From Pseudomonadota bacterium (GTDB taxonomy: Bacteria > Pseudomonadota > Alphaproteobacteria > Rhizobiales > Beijerinckiaceae): DNA of 5,763 nt. The DNA lies in contig JAEXUU010000844.1 in assembly GCA_023452965.1 (NCBI GenBank), positions 1 to 5,763 of the forward strand. Reading direction: 5' to 3'. Each line of letters starts with the position of its first letter. The first letter of the stretch is position 1. This document shows positions 1 to 5,421 of this stretch, piece by piece. Both the position numbers and the translations under genes were made by a program. Under the pieces are notes generated by a model. That model made no database searches. It had not been told where the DNA came from and was given only the letters and a program-made list of their open reading frames with translations.

Positions 1-25
1 GGCAACGGCCGCGCGCCGATCTTGC

Positions 26-29
26 AGGA
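26..29 (+). promoter_or_regulatory. Shine-Dalgarno site of the SCO gene
   Basis: AGGA lies seven bases before the ATG at 37. It supports that start over the in-frame TTG at 22, which it overlaps in position and cannot serve. Confidence 0.5.
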
Positions 30-36
30 ATCCCCG

Positions 37-657
37 ATGCCGATCCTTCGCTGGATACGCTACACCGCCTGGACGGCGCTCGCCGTCGTCGTCCTCGTCG
101 CCGCTGCGATCCTGCTCGGCTGGTGGCGGGTCGACGGGCCGGGCGCACCGGCCCGGCCGGTTCAGACCGCCGGCGCGCCGATCGATGTCGGCGGGCCGTT
201 CAGCCTCGTCGACCATAACGGCCGCAGGGTCACCGACGCCGATTTCCGCGGTAAGCCGATGCTGGTCTTCTTCGGCTTCACCCATTGCCCGGAGGTCTGC
301 CCGACGACGCTGCTGGACCTCACCAACCAGCTCAAGGCGCTCGGTCCCGAGGCCGAGCGGCTGCAGGTGCTCTTCATCACCGTCGACCCCGAGCGCGATA
401 CCCCGGCTCAGCTCGCACTCTATCTCCAGTCCTTCGATCCGCGCATCGTCGGTCTCTCCGGCACGGTGGAGGAGGTCGAGGCGGCGGTTAAGGCCTACAA
501 GGCCTATGCCCGGAAGATACCGACCGAGGGCAGCTACACCATGGACCACACCGCCTCGGTCTATGTGATGGATGCCGCGGGCCGCTTCCGCACCCTGATC
601 GACTATCATGAGGAAGCGCAGGCGGCTCAGGCCAAGATCCGGCTGGTCCTGAAGTGA
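37..657 (+). CDS. SCO1/SenC family protein, membrane-anchored copper/thiol assembly factor
   Basis: The product is a 206-residue SCO-family protein. Such proteins sit in the cytoplasmic membrane with a periplasmic thioredoxin fold, bind copper, and help deliver it to the CuA site of cytochrome c oxidase or reduce that site. Seen here: one hydrophobic segment at residues 10-29 (anchor or uncleaved signal), a short Pro/Ala/Gly linker, then the thioredoxin-like domain from about residue 50. The HCPEVCP motif supplies the CxxxC pair (C84 and C88), DPERDTP follows at 118-124, and H171 in YTMDHTASVYV is the third expected copper ligand, so all three ligands are present. I chose the ATG at 37 because AGGA lies seven bases upstream and the hydrophobic segment then starts near the N-terminus. 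The frame stays open to the window edge, and a TTG at 22 would add five residues. A regulator gene follows on the same strand after 48 bp. Family assignment is firm; the exact oxidase partner is unknown. Confidence 0.95.
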   Translation: MPILRWIRYTAWTALAVVVLVAAAILLGWWRVDGPGAPARPVQTAGAPIDVGGPFSLVDHNGRRVTDADFRGKPMLVFFGFTHCPEVCPTTLLDLTNQLKALGPEAERLQVLFITVDPERDTPAQLALYLQSFDPRIVGLSGTVEEVEAAVKAYKAYARKIPTEGSYTMDHTASVYVMDAAGRFRTLIDYHEEAQAAQAKIRLVLK

Positions 658-705
658 GGCGAGCCGGCTTTGTCTGGGCGCGCCGGGCAGGGTAGACTTC
701 GCTTC

Positions 706-1104
706 ATGCCTTCGCTCAGCCTGCGCATCGACGTCGCCCCGGAGACCCGCATCGGGCCGGGCAAGATCGAACTGCTCGAGAAGATCGCGGCCTTCGGCTC
801 GATCTCCGCGGCGGGGCGCGAAATGGGCATGTCCTATCGGCGTGCCTGGGATCTCGTCGAGGATCTCAACCGTGTCTTCGATAAGCCGATGGTCGAGCGC
901 CAGGTCGGCGGCAAGAGCGGCGGCGGCGACCATCTGACGGCGCTCGGCCTCGCTTTGGTCTCGCAGTACCGCGCCATCGAGCAGGCGGCGGCCGAGGCGG
1001 CCCGTCCGCATCTCGCGGCGCTGCAGGCCGAGGTCGAGAAGCCGGCCGGCCCTGCGGCGCCCGAGGATGCGCCCGAGCGCCCAGCGCGGGCCGTCAGCGA
1101 GTAG
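706..1104 (+). CDS. ModE-type winged helix-turn-helix regulator (DNA-binding domain only)
   Basis: The 132-residue product resembles the N-terminal DNA-binding domain of the molybdate regulator ModE, also described as a LysR-type winged helix. The N-terminus runs LSLRIDVAPETRIGPGKIEL, then comes the helix-turn-helix: GSISAAGREMGMSYRRAWDL at residues 31-50, a strongly family-specific string. The wing follows at about 63-79 with a Gly-rich turn (GGKSGGG) before LTALG. Residues 82-112 look helical and may dimerise, and the last 20 residues are a Pro/Ala/Glu tail. The molybdate-binding (Mop/TOBE) domains of full-length ModE are absent, so the protein probably does not sense molybdate as ModE does; its ligand and targets are unknown. 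The ATG at 706 gives the usual family start. A TTG at 670, with GAGG ten bases upstream, would add 12 unrelated-looking residues. It is probably co-transcribed with the SCO gene, with 48 bp between them. Confidence 0.85.
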   Translation: MPSLSLRIDVAPETRIGPGKIELLEKIAAFGSISAAGREMGMSYRRAWDLVEDLNRVFDKPMVERQVGGKSGGGDHLTALGLALVSQYRAIEQAAAEAARPHLAALQAEVEKPAGPAAPEDAPERPARAVSE

Positions 1105-1164
1105 AGCCGAGCGCCATGGCAGCCGCCGCTGCCGGCACCCCGTGCAGCTCCGATCCCGCCCGGC
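1105..1164. other. Convergent intergenic gap with a GC-rich hairpin
   Basis: Sixty bases separate the stop of the ModE-like gene (+) from the stop of the autotransporter (-). GGCAGC at 1118-1123 pairs with GCTGCC at 1128-1133 around a four-base loop. Such a stem in a convergent gap could stop transcription from either side. No T-run follows on either strand, so it is not a canonical intrinsic terminator. Confidence 0.35.
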
Positions 1165-1998
1165 TCAATGCGTCGCGAAGCGCCAGGTGAGATTGCCGGT
1201 GATGGCATGGTTCTGGGCGCGCGAGCCGACCTGGCCGCGATAGGCGATGCCGAGGTTGAGATCGGCCGAGGCCTGCCAGTCCAGCTTCGCCTCGGCGACG
1301 AGCGCATTGCGGTCGATCGGCAGCCCCGCCACCGCGAAGGCCGAAGTGCCGCCGGCGAAGGCCATCAACCGCTCCGGCCGGACATCGCCATAGGCGTGCT
1401 GCCAGCCGATCATGCCCTTGAGCGTGAGCGGCAGGTCGGCGAACAGCTGCATCTCGGCGCGCAGGCCGAGCGTCGTCGTCGCCAGGTCCTGGTCCTGGTC
1501 CTGGCCGGCGCCGCCCAGCGCCGCGATGCCGCCGCGCTCGCGGAAGGCGTTGCTGTGCAGGCGCATGATCGAAGCCCCGATGAACGGCTCCAGCGTCGTC
1601 CGGCCGAGCCCGAAGCGATAGCCGAGCTCGCCGAAGGCCTGCAGCGTCGAGCCGTCATAGGAGGCGGTCAGCCTGTCGCTCAGGCTGGGCAGGAGGACGG
1701 TGCGGCTGGTGTCGATATCGTGCCAGGCATAGGCGGCGCCGAGCCGCAGCGAGACCGGCCCCCATTGTCCGGAGCCGTAGATCGCGCCGAAGATGCTCTC
1801 GTTCGTGCCGGAGGAGAGCCGGCCCGTCACGTCGAAGCTGCTGCGCGCGAAGCCGCCGGCGAGGCCGATGCGGAAGACGTCGCCGACCGGCGTATCGGCG
1901 CCGAGGACGAAGCCGCCGGTCGAGGTCTTCAGCCCGGCGGCGTTGCCGTCCGTGCCGATGCGGCCCCAGGAGCCGAAACCCTCGCCCCAGAGCGCGTG
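1165..1998 (-). other. Autotransporter C-terminal beta-barrel domain
   Basis: This segment covers residues 821-1097 of the autotransporter. It shows alternating hydrophobic and polar strands of barrel type, for example RIGLAGGFARSSFDV, VSLRLGAAYAWHDIDT, LQAFGELGYRFGLG, TTLGLRAEMQLF and LNLGIAYRGQVG. About 277 residues is the usual size for a 12-stranded autotransporter barrel plus its lead-in helix. The last strand ends TWRF followed by A-T-H, three residues beyond the usual terminal Phe. Confidence 0.88.
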
Positions 1999-4458
1999 AT
2001 TTCGCACGGCCGGCGCCACCGTGACCTCGGCCGGCCGTGGCGAACGGCCCGGCAGGTCGGCGGCGTAGCCAGCGCCGTAGTCGCCTTGGGCGAGCGCCGG
2101 CAGGGTCGACACGCCCGGGGCCGGCTCGCGCAGGCGGCTAAGAATGCTGGTCTGGACCTGCCGCGCCTGGTCATAGCTCACCGTCCCGACCGAGGCGTGC
2201 ACTTCGCCCGATAGCGCCGCGAAAGCCTGGCCGCCCTGCTGGACAGGGACGTTGGCGACCGCGGTGACGAGGCCGCCGAGATTGCCGCTGGCGGCGATGG
2301 CGTCGAGCTCCGCCGCCACGGCCTTCTGGTTGTAGGTCCAGGCGGCCGGGCTGAAGGCGTTCGCCGGGAGGATCAGCGAGACATGGAGGTTGTGGCGGTC
2401 GATCGAGAGCGCGGGCTTCAGGAAGCCCGGCCCGCCGGTGACGGCGTCGAAACGGACCTCGCCGCCATCCTCGTTGGTGATCAGCGTGTAGCGGGTGCCG
2501 GGCGTGTAGACGCCGGCCTCGGGCACGATGGCGAGCGTGCCCGCATTGATCTGGAGCCGGTTGCCGGCGCCGACCACGCTGATCCGGTCGCTCCGGCCGT
2601 CCGGGTTGATTTCCATCTCGAGCGTGCCGGCGGTCAGGGTGAGGTTGCCGTTGACGGTGATCTGGCCGATCGAGTTGCCCGGCGCGATGGTGCCGCCGCG
2701 ATTGTCGATATTGCCAACGACGTTGCCGGCACCTGCGAGCGTGCCCTTGCTTTCGATGATGACATTGCTGGTCAGCGGGCCGTTTACGGCGAGCGTGCCG
2801 CCCTTGATCGTCGTGCCGCCGCCGACGCTGTTGCTCCCGGTCAGGCTGACCCTGCCGGTGCCGTCCTTCACCAGCCTGCCCGGCCCGAACATCGTCCCGG
2901 CAAAGGTGCCGTCGAAATCCTGGACGAAGACGAGATTGTCCTCGTTCTGGATCGTGCCCTGCAGGCTTCGGGTATTGCCGCGCAAGGTGCCGTTATAGAT
3001 TTTGGTGCCGCCGGTGTAGGTGTTGGTACCTCCGAAAGTGATGGTGCCGGGCTTGCCGGGCATGTCGATGATCACCGCCCCCGTGCCGGATATGTCGCCG
3101 CGGGCGCTCCAGAAGGTCATCCCGTTCAGGTCGGGATTCTCAAAATAGAGGCGCCCGTTGTTGACGATGTTGCCGTCAAGGAAGGATTTGACGCGCACGA
3201 TGCCGTCTTCGATGATCGTGCCGCCGCTATGGGCGCCGCCGAAATAGACGGGGATGATCCCGAAAACCGCGGTGCCGGTTCCGGCTATGACCAGCGTGCC
3301 GGGGCCCTTCTTGACCAGGGTCCAACTACCCGCAAGGCGATCCCCCTCGGCAAAGCCGTTCTGCGGTCCGCCCTCGTCCAGAATGCCGCCGACGGTCTGC
3401 GTCTCGCCTGCTCCGGGCATAAAGGTCAGGGTGCCGCTGCCATGCAGGAACAGCGACTCGCCGAAACCGTCAAAGGCTCGGGTCGAGTCCACATTGTTGC
3501 CGCTGATGTTGCCGTTCCCCGCGACGGTCAGCTTTCCGCCGCTCTGGACGAAGATGGCACCGCCCATGCTCGCCCCGTAGCCGCCCTGGTAGTCCGGAAA
3601 GCCGCCGCCGAGCCCGTCCCAGGGGTTGCCCTTGCCGCCTCCCCAGCCCGGCTGTCCAGGGGAGGAGCCGTCGCGACCGGCGCCCGCACCGCCGCCATAG
3701 CCGCCATTGCCGCCGGTGTTGCGGTACGACCCGCCGCCGCCGCCGCCGAAGCTGCCATTGCCGCCCCGGAGCGTGACGTAGCCGTCGCCGCCGCCGGCCC
3801 GGCCGTAGCCACTATAGCTGCCGCTGCCATTCTCGCCGTTCGCATTCGCCGGGAGGTAGCCGCCGCCGCCGCCGGCGCTGCCGAGACCGGACGCGGAATA
3901 GGGAATTCCGCCTTCGCCTCCGAAGGCACGGTTGGCTGTCATATAGACATTGGTTGCGAGCACCTGCGCATCCGAGGCGATGAAAAGCGCGCCGCCCATC
4001 CCCGCGCCGCCACCACCACCGCCGCCGCCATTGCCGGCTCCGCCATGGCCGCCCTGAGCCAGGGCATGCTCGATTCTCAGATCCTTGAGGCCGATCGAGG
4101 CGGACTCGACGAACAGGCCGCGATATTGGTGGTTACCGGACAGCGTATTGCCCTGGCCGTTGATGAGCACGTCCTGGCGGATGATCGGCAGGTTGCTCTC
4201 GAGCGTGATTCCCTCCGTGAAGGTGATGGTGTCCCCGTGCTTGGCGCTGCTGATCGCGCTTCTCAGCGAGGCATCGTTGCGGACGAAGTACTCGGTGGCG
4301 ACGGCCGGGCCGGCCAGCAGCGCCAGGAGGGCGCTGGAGGAGAGCAGCGCCTGGCGAAGCCGGCCGCAGGCCGGCCCGACACAGGTCGCGCTGCTTTCGC
4401 CATCGGGCGCCGAAGCGGGACCGGTCGACGCAGAGGCGTTCTGAAGCGAGCAGCGCAT
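1165..4458 (-). CDS. Autotransporter (type Va secretion) with Gly-rich beta-helix passenger
   Basis: The 1097-residue product is a self-secreting outer-membrane/surface protein. In order: a long signal peptide (1-54; hydrophobic core about 37-50; likely cleavage after AVA); a beta-helix passenger start (55-135); a Gly-rich stretch (136-300); further beta-helix with three passenger-associated (PATR-type) repeats at 381-423, 471-495 and 529-559; the conserved pre-barrel segment with TIAPGNSIGQITVNGNLTL (590-608); a helical linker (about 702-780, including NQKAVAAELDAI and AFAALSGEVHAS); and the C-terminal beta-barrel (about 821-1097, HALWGEGFGSW to LTWRFATH). The mature chain has no cysteine, as is usual for this class. 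No catalytic motif (serine protease or lipase) is visible in the passenger, so adhesion or surface display is more likely than enzyme activity; that is inference. The ATG at 4458 has GGGGG seven bases upstream. A TTG at 4503 would add 15 residues without a visible ribosome site. The gene stands alone, convergent with the ModE-like gene. Confidence 0.93.
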   Translation of the reverse strand: MRCSLQNASASTGPASAPDGESSATCVGPACGRLRQALLSSSALLALLAGPAVATEYFVRNDASLRSAISSAKHGDTITFTEGITLESNLPIIRQDVLINGQGNTLSGNHQYRGLFVESASIGLKDLRIEHALAQGGHGGAGNGGGGGGGGAGMGGALFIASDAQVLATNVYMTANRAFGGEGGIPYSASGLGSAGGGGGYLPANANGENGSGSYSGYGRAGGGDGYVTLRGGNGSFGGGGGGSYRNTGGNGGYGGGAGAGRDGSSPGQPGWGGGKGNPWDGLGGGFPDYQGGYGASMGGAIFVQSGGKLTVAGNGNISGNNVDSTRAFDGFGESLFLHGSGTLTFMPGAGETQTVGGILDEGGPQNGFAEGDRLAGSWTLVKKGPGTLVIAGTGTAVFGIIPVYFGGAHSGGTIIEDGIVRVKSFLDGNIVNNGRLYFENPDLNGMTFWSARGDISGTGAVIIDMPGKPGTITFGGTNTYTGGTKIYNGTLRGNTRSLQGTIQNEDNLVFVQDFDGTFAGTMFGPGRLVKDGTGRVSLTGSNSVGGGTTIKGGTLAVNGPLTSNVIIESKGTLAGAGNVVGNIDNRGGTIAPGNSIGQITVNGNLTLTAGTLEMEINPDGRSDRISVVGAGNRLQINAGTLAIVPEAGVYTPGTRYTLITNEDGGEVRFDAVTGGPGFLKPALSIDRHNLHVSLILPANAFSPAAWTYNQKAVAAELDAIAASGNLGGLVTAVANVPVQQGGQAFAALSGEVHASVGTVSYDQARQVQTSILSRLREPAPGVSTLPALAQGDYGAGYAADLPGRSPRPAEVTVAPAVRNHALWGEGFGSWGRIGTDGNAAGLKTSTGGFVLGADTPVGDVFRIGLAGGFARSSFDVTGRLSSGTNESIFGAIYGSGQWGPVSLRLGAAYAWHDIDTSRTVLLPSLSDRLTASYDGSTLQAFGELGYRFGLGRTTLEPFIGASIMRLHSNAFRERGGIAALGGAGQDQDQDLATTTLGLRAEMQLFADLPLTLKGMIGWQHAYGDVRPERLMAFAGGTSAFAVAGLPIDRNALVAEAKLDWQASADLNLGIAYRGQVGSRAQNHAITGNLTWRFATH
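1485..1502 (-). repeat. In-frame hexanucleotide tandem repeat (QD)n in the barrel
   Basis: Three perfect copies of GGTCCT on the + strand read as Gln-Asp repeats in the autotransporter (GAGQDQDQDLA, about residues 983-993). They lie between two predicted strands, so probably in a loop. Gain or loss of a unit would keep the frame. Confidence 0.7.
2782..2874 (-). repeat. Passenger-associated beta-strand repeat 3
   Basis: Residues 529-559 of the autotransporter follow the family pattern L-x-K-x-G-x-G-x-x-x-L-x-G-x-N-x-x-x-G-G-T-x-I-x-x-G-T-L-x-V: LVKDGTGRVSLTGSNS, then GGGTTIKGGTLAVN. In the known family each repeat forms part of a right-handed beta-helix. Confidence 0.75.
2974..3048 (-). repeat. 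Passenger-associated beta-strand repeat 2
   Basis: Residues 471-495 carry the core TFGGTNTYTGGTKIYNGTL, the clearest match in this protein to the N-T-Y-T-G-G-T family signature. Confidence 0.75.
3190..3318 (-). repeat. Passenger-associated beta-strand repeat 1, with an insertion
   Basis: Residues 381-423 start as a family repeat (LVKKGPGTLVIAGTG) and end as one (SGGTIIEDGIVRV). About 12 extra residues (around VFGIIPVYFGGA) replace the usual short N-T-Y turn, so this copy is longer than the typical 30-odd residues. Confidence 0.6.
3559..4053 (-). repeat. Glycine-rich low-complexity stretch in the autotransporter passenger
   Basis: Residues 136-300 contain 70 glycines in 165 residues by hand count (42%), including a run of eight Gly at 144-151 and runs of five to six near 196 and 238. 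Asn, Ser, Tyr and Ala fill most other positions. Two similar beta-helix-like segments lie at its start and end: GAGMGGALFI (151-160) and GASMGGAIFV (295-304). On the + strand the region appears as clustered GCC/CCG triplets. The stretch is in frame throughout, with no stop or shift. Confidence 0.85.
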
Positions 4459-4517
4459 TGCGTAACCCCCGGTCGTGGTTCTCCGCCATCGGCCAAGCGG
4501 CAACGGAATGTCGCTAC

Positions 4518-4523
4518 ATCATA
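4518..4523 (-). promoter_or_regulatory. Possible -10 element of the autotransporter promoter
   Basis: The minus strand reads TATGAT here, five of six matches to TATAAT, and would start transcription near 4511, about 53 bases before the ATG at 4458. No good -35 hexamer lies 16-18 bases upstream. That fits an activator-dependent promoter or a chance match. Confidence 0.3.
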
Positions 4524-4546
4524 ACCGGCATACGCCTCGAAGCTCC

Positions 4547-4566
4547 GGAAACCATTGGAAATGATT
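4547..4566 (-). repeat. 10-bp imperfect tandem direct repeat upstream of the autotransporter
   Basis: On the + strand GGAAACCATT (4547-4556) is followed at once by GGAAATGATT (4557-4566), identical at 8 of 10 positions. The spacing is one helical turn. Relative to the possible start near 4511 it spans about -36 to -55, where activators of the OmpR/PhoB kind bind tandem half-sites. The regulatory role is inferred. Confidence 0.35.
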
Positions 4567-4918
4567 TGCTGGGGGTGGAATTTTGAAGATTAAACTCTCG
4601 TAATATCTCATCAAGCAGAGTTTATGTGAATAATTACACGGCATAAAAAGGCAAATATCTATAACATTGCCTCGCTAATGATCTGTTTAAAGATGCAATA
4701 CTTTGCGAAAATTGTATAATATGTTCTATGAATTAAAGGTCATGCCGCTGGAGAGTCGGTGGTTATTGCAAGAGCTTCCCGTTTACCGGCATCGACGATC
4801 CCGGATCCTGAAGTTGCTCAAGCATGAGTTCGGTCAGGTCCGCGACATCCTGCTGAAGCTGGCTCTGCCCTTATCGCGCATGCGCCACTGCCCGGTCGCA
4901 ACCAGGCCCTCGGTCAAC

Positions 4919-4960
4919 GAAGCATCAGGCCCGAAGGGATGCTTCCGAGCGATTCGCTCG
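4919..4960. other. Two adjacent hairpins
   Basis: GAAGCATC (4919-4926) pairs with GATGCTTC (4938-4945) around 11 bases, and CGAGCG (4946-4951) pairs with CGCTCG (4955-4960) around three bases. They abut with no gap. Neither is followed by a T-run. They lie at the end of the doubtful minus-strand ORF and downstream of tRNA-Ala, so they could end or process the tRNA transcript. Confidence 0.4.
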
Positions 4961-5149
4961 CGGGCTTGCGATCTTCGTCGCTGCGATGGGTGCAGTTCTG
5001 ACTGCCGTGTCGCCTGCGAGCCGTCCGCCTTGCAGCGCCGTCTGGAAAAGAGCTGCTTCGGCGCTGAGCCTGCGCAGCGCGAATCGACCAGCCTGCGATG
5101 TCAGGAGAAGGGTGAGCAGCGCCGCAGCGCCGGTCAGAAGCCGTAGCAA
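4925..5149 (-). CDS. Doubtful small ORF with a hydrophobic N-terminus
   Basis: A 74-codon frame starts at TTG, 24 bases beyond the 3' end of tRNA-Ala on the same strand. The N-terminus is hydrophobic (LLTGAAALLTLLLTSQA, about residues 4-20), like a signal peptide or single membrane helix. The rest is Ala/Arg-rich, with no motif I recognise. Against it: a TTG start, only a weak GTGAG very close upstream, visibly weaker G/C preference at third codon positions than the neighbouring genes, and a stop that falls inside a hairpin. An overlapping GTG-started frame (4914-5156) looks less protein-like. It may be an unannotated small membrane protein or chance. Confidence 0.25.
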   Translation of the reverse strand: MLRLLTGAAALLTLLLTSQAGRFALRRLSAEAALFQTALQGGRLAGDTAVRTAPIAATKIASPRANRSEASLRA

Positions 5150-5173
5150 ATCTCACGATCTACGGGAGGAGGA

Positions 5174-5249
<76 letters not shown>

Positions 5250-5256
5250 ACTGTCG

Positions 5257-5309
5257 CAGCCACCTTGGGGAGTGGCTGGAATTCCTTTTGCACCGGCTCC
5301 GGGGGAGCC
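5257..5309. other. Two further stem-loops upstream of tRNA-Ala
   Basis: CAGCCAC (5257-5263) pairs with GTGGCTG (5272-5278) around eight bases, and GGCTCC (5295-5300) pairs with GGAGCC (5304-5309) around three. With the larger repeat at 5312-5339 they make three hairpins in the predicted 5' leader of the tRNA precursor. The role is unknown. Confidence 0.45.
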
Positions 5310-5311
5310 CG

Positions 5312-5339
5312 GCGCTTCGTCGCGGCAGCGACGAAGCGC
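5312..5339. repeat. Perfect 12-bp inverted repeat with a 4-base centre
   Basis: GCGCTTCGTCGC (5312-5323) and its exact reverse complement (5328-5339) flank GGCA. As RNA this is a strong hairpin; as DNA it is operator-like and overlaps the predicted tRNA-Ala start. No T-run follows in either direction, so a standard intrinsic terminator for the upstream FYDLN gene is less likely. It could also be a dispersed palindromic (REP-like) element. Confidence 0.8.
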
Positions 5340-5368
5340 TCTATAGGCAGGCTTTCGCCGGGACACAA
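5340..5368 (-). promoter_or_regulatory. Possible promoter of tRNA-Ala
   Basis: On the minus strand TTGTGT (5363-5368) is followed after exactly 17 bases by TATAGA (5340-5345). The -35 keeps the TTG core that matters most in alphaproteobacteria, and the -10 matches four of six. Transcription would start near 5333, about 84 bases before the mature tRNA 5' end, inside the inverted repeat at 5312-5339. No better promoter is evident between the FYDLN gene and the tRNA. Confidence 0.4.
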
Positions 5369-5421
5369 GCACGAATGTGAAGCGCGTCCCGCTTTTTCAT
5401 TCGCGCCTGTGAAAAGGCGCC

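Larger units (their letters stand above)
4459..4924. other. Intergenic region upstream of the autotransporter, with an AT-rich island
   Basis: I see no convincing gene here. The part next to the autotransporter (4459-4560) has ordinary GC content and probably holds its promoter. From 4561 to 4740 the GC content falls to 57 of 180 bases (32%, hand count), far below the flanking genes. A perfect TATAAT stands at 4715-4720 (+) without a -35 partner. From 4741 to 4924 GC rises again, but every frame is short or of odd composition. A 35-codon stretch open between two stops on the minus strand (4766-4870, reading about ADLTELMLEQLQD) looks mildly protein-like but has no good start, and may be a remnant or chance. 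Confidence 0.6.
5250..5421. other. Spacer between the FYDLN gene and tRNA-Ala
   Basis: No coding frame is supported in these 172 bases. They contain the stem-loops and inverted repeat listed separately, the possible tRNA promoter, and a weak 5-bp hairpin just after the FYDLN stop (5403-5407 with 5416-5420, eight-base loop) that lacks a T-run on the minus strand. Confidence 0.6.

Noticed and set aside
1168..2214. A 348-codon + strand frame opposite the barrel domain
   Set aside because: It is the complement of the barrel coding region, with biased composition and no recognisable domain.
4501..4503. TTG start of the autotransporter, 45 bases upstream of the ATG
   Set aside because: No ribosome site precedes it, and it would lengthen an already long signal peptide.
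2383..4524. A 713-codon open frame on the + strand, opposite the autotransporter
   Set aside because: Its product is Ala/Gly/Asp/Val-rich with no motif or family, and it mirrors the autotransporter codons. Strong GC bias at third positions plus the Gly-rich triplets keep the opposite frame open. The minus-strand frame has a signal peptide, PATR repeats and a barrel.
4715..4720. A perfect TATAAT on the + strand as a promoter
   Set aside because: No -35 sequence lies at 16-18 bases and no supported + strand gene follows. In 32% GC sequence such a hexamer is expected by chance.
4703..5146. A 147-codon + strand frame across the AT-rich island and beyond
   Set aside because: It starts at TTG or at an ATG directly after TATAAT, with no properly spaced ribosome site, and its second half is Cys/Arg/Ser-rich with random-looking codon use.
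5360..5397. A + strand intrinsic terminator (GGGAC...GTCCC followed by GCTTTTTC)
   Set aside because: The stem is only five pairs around a loop of about 21 bases, and no + strand gene ends here.
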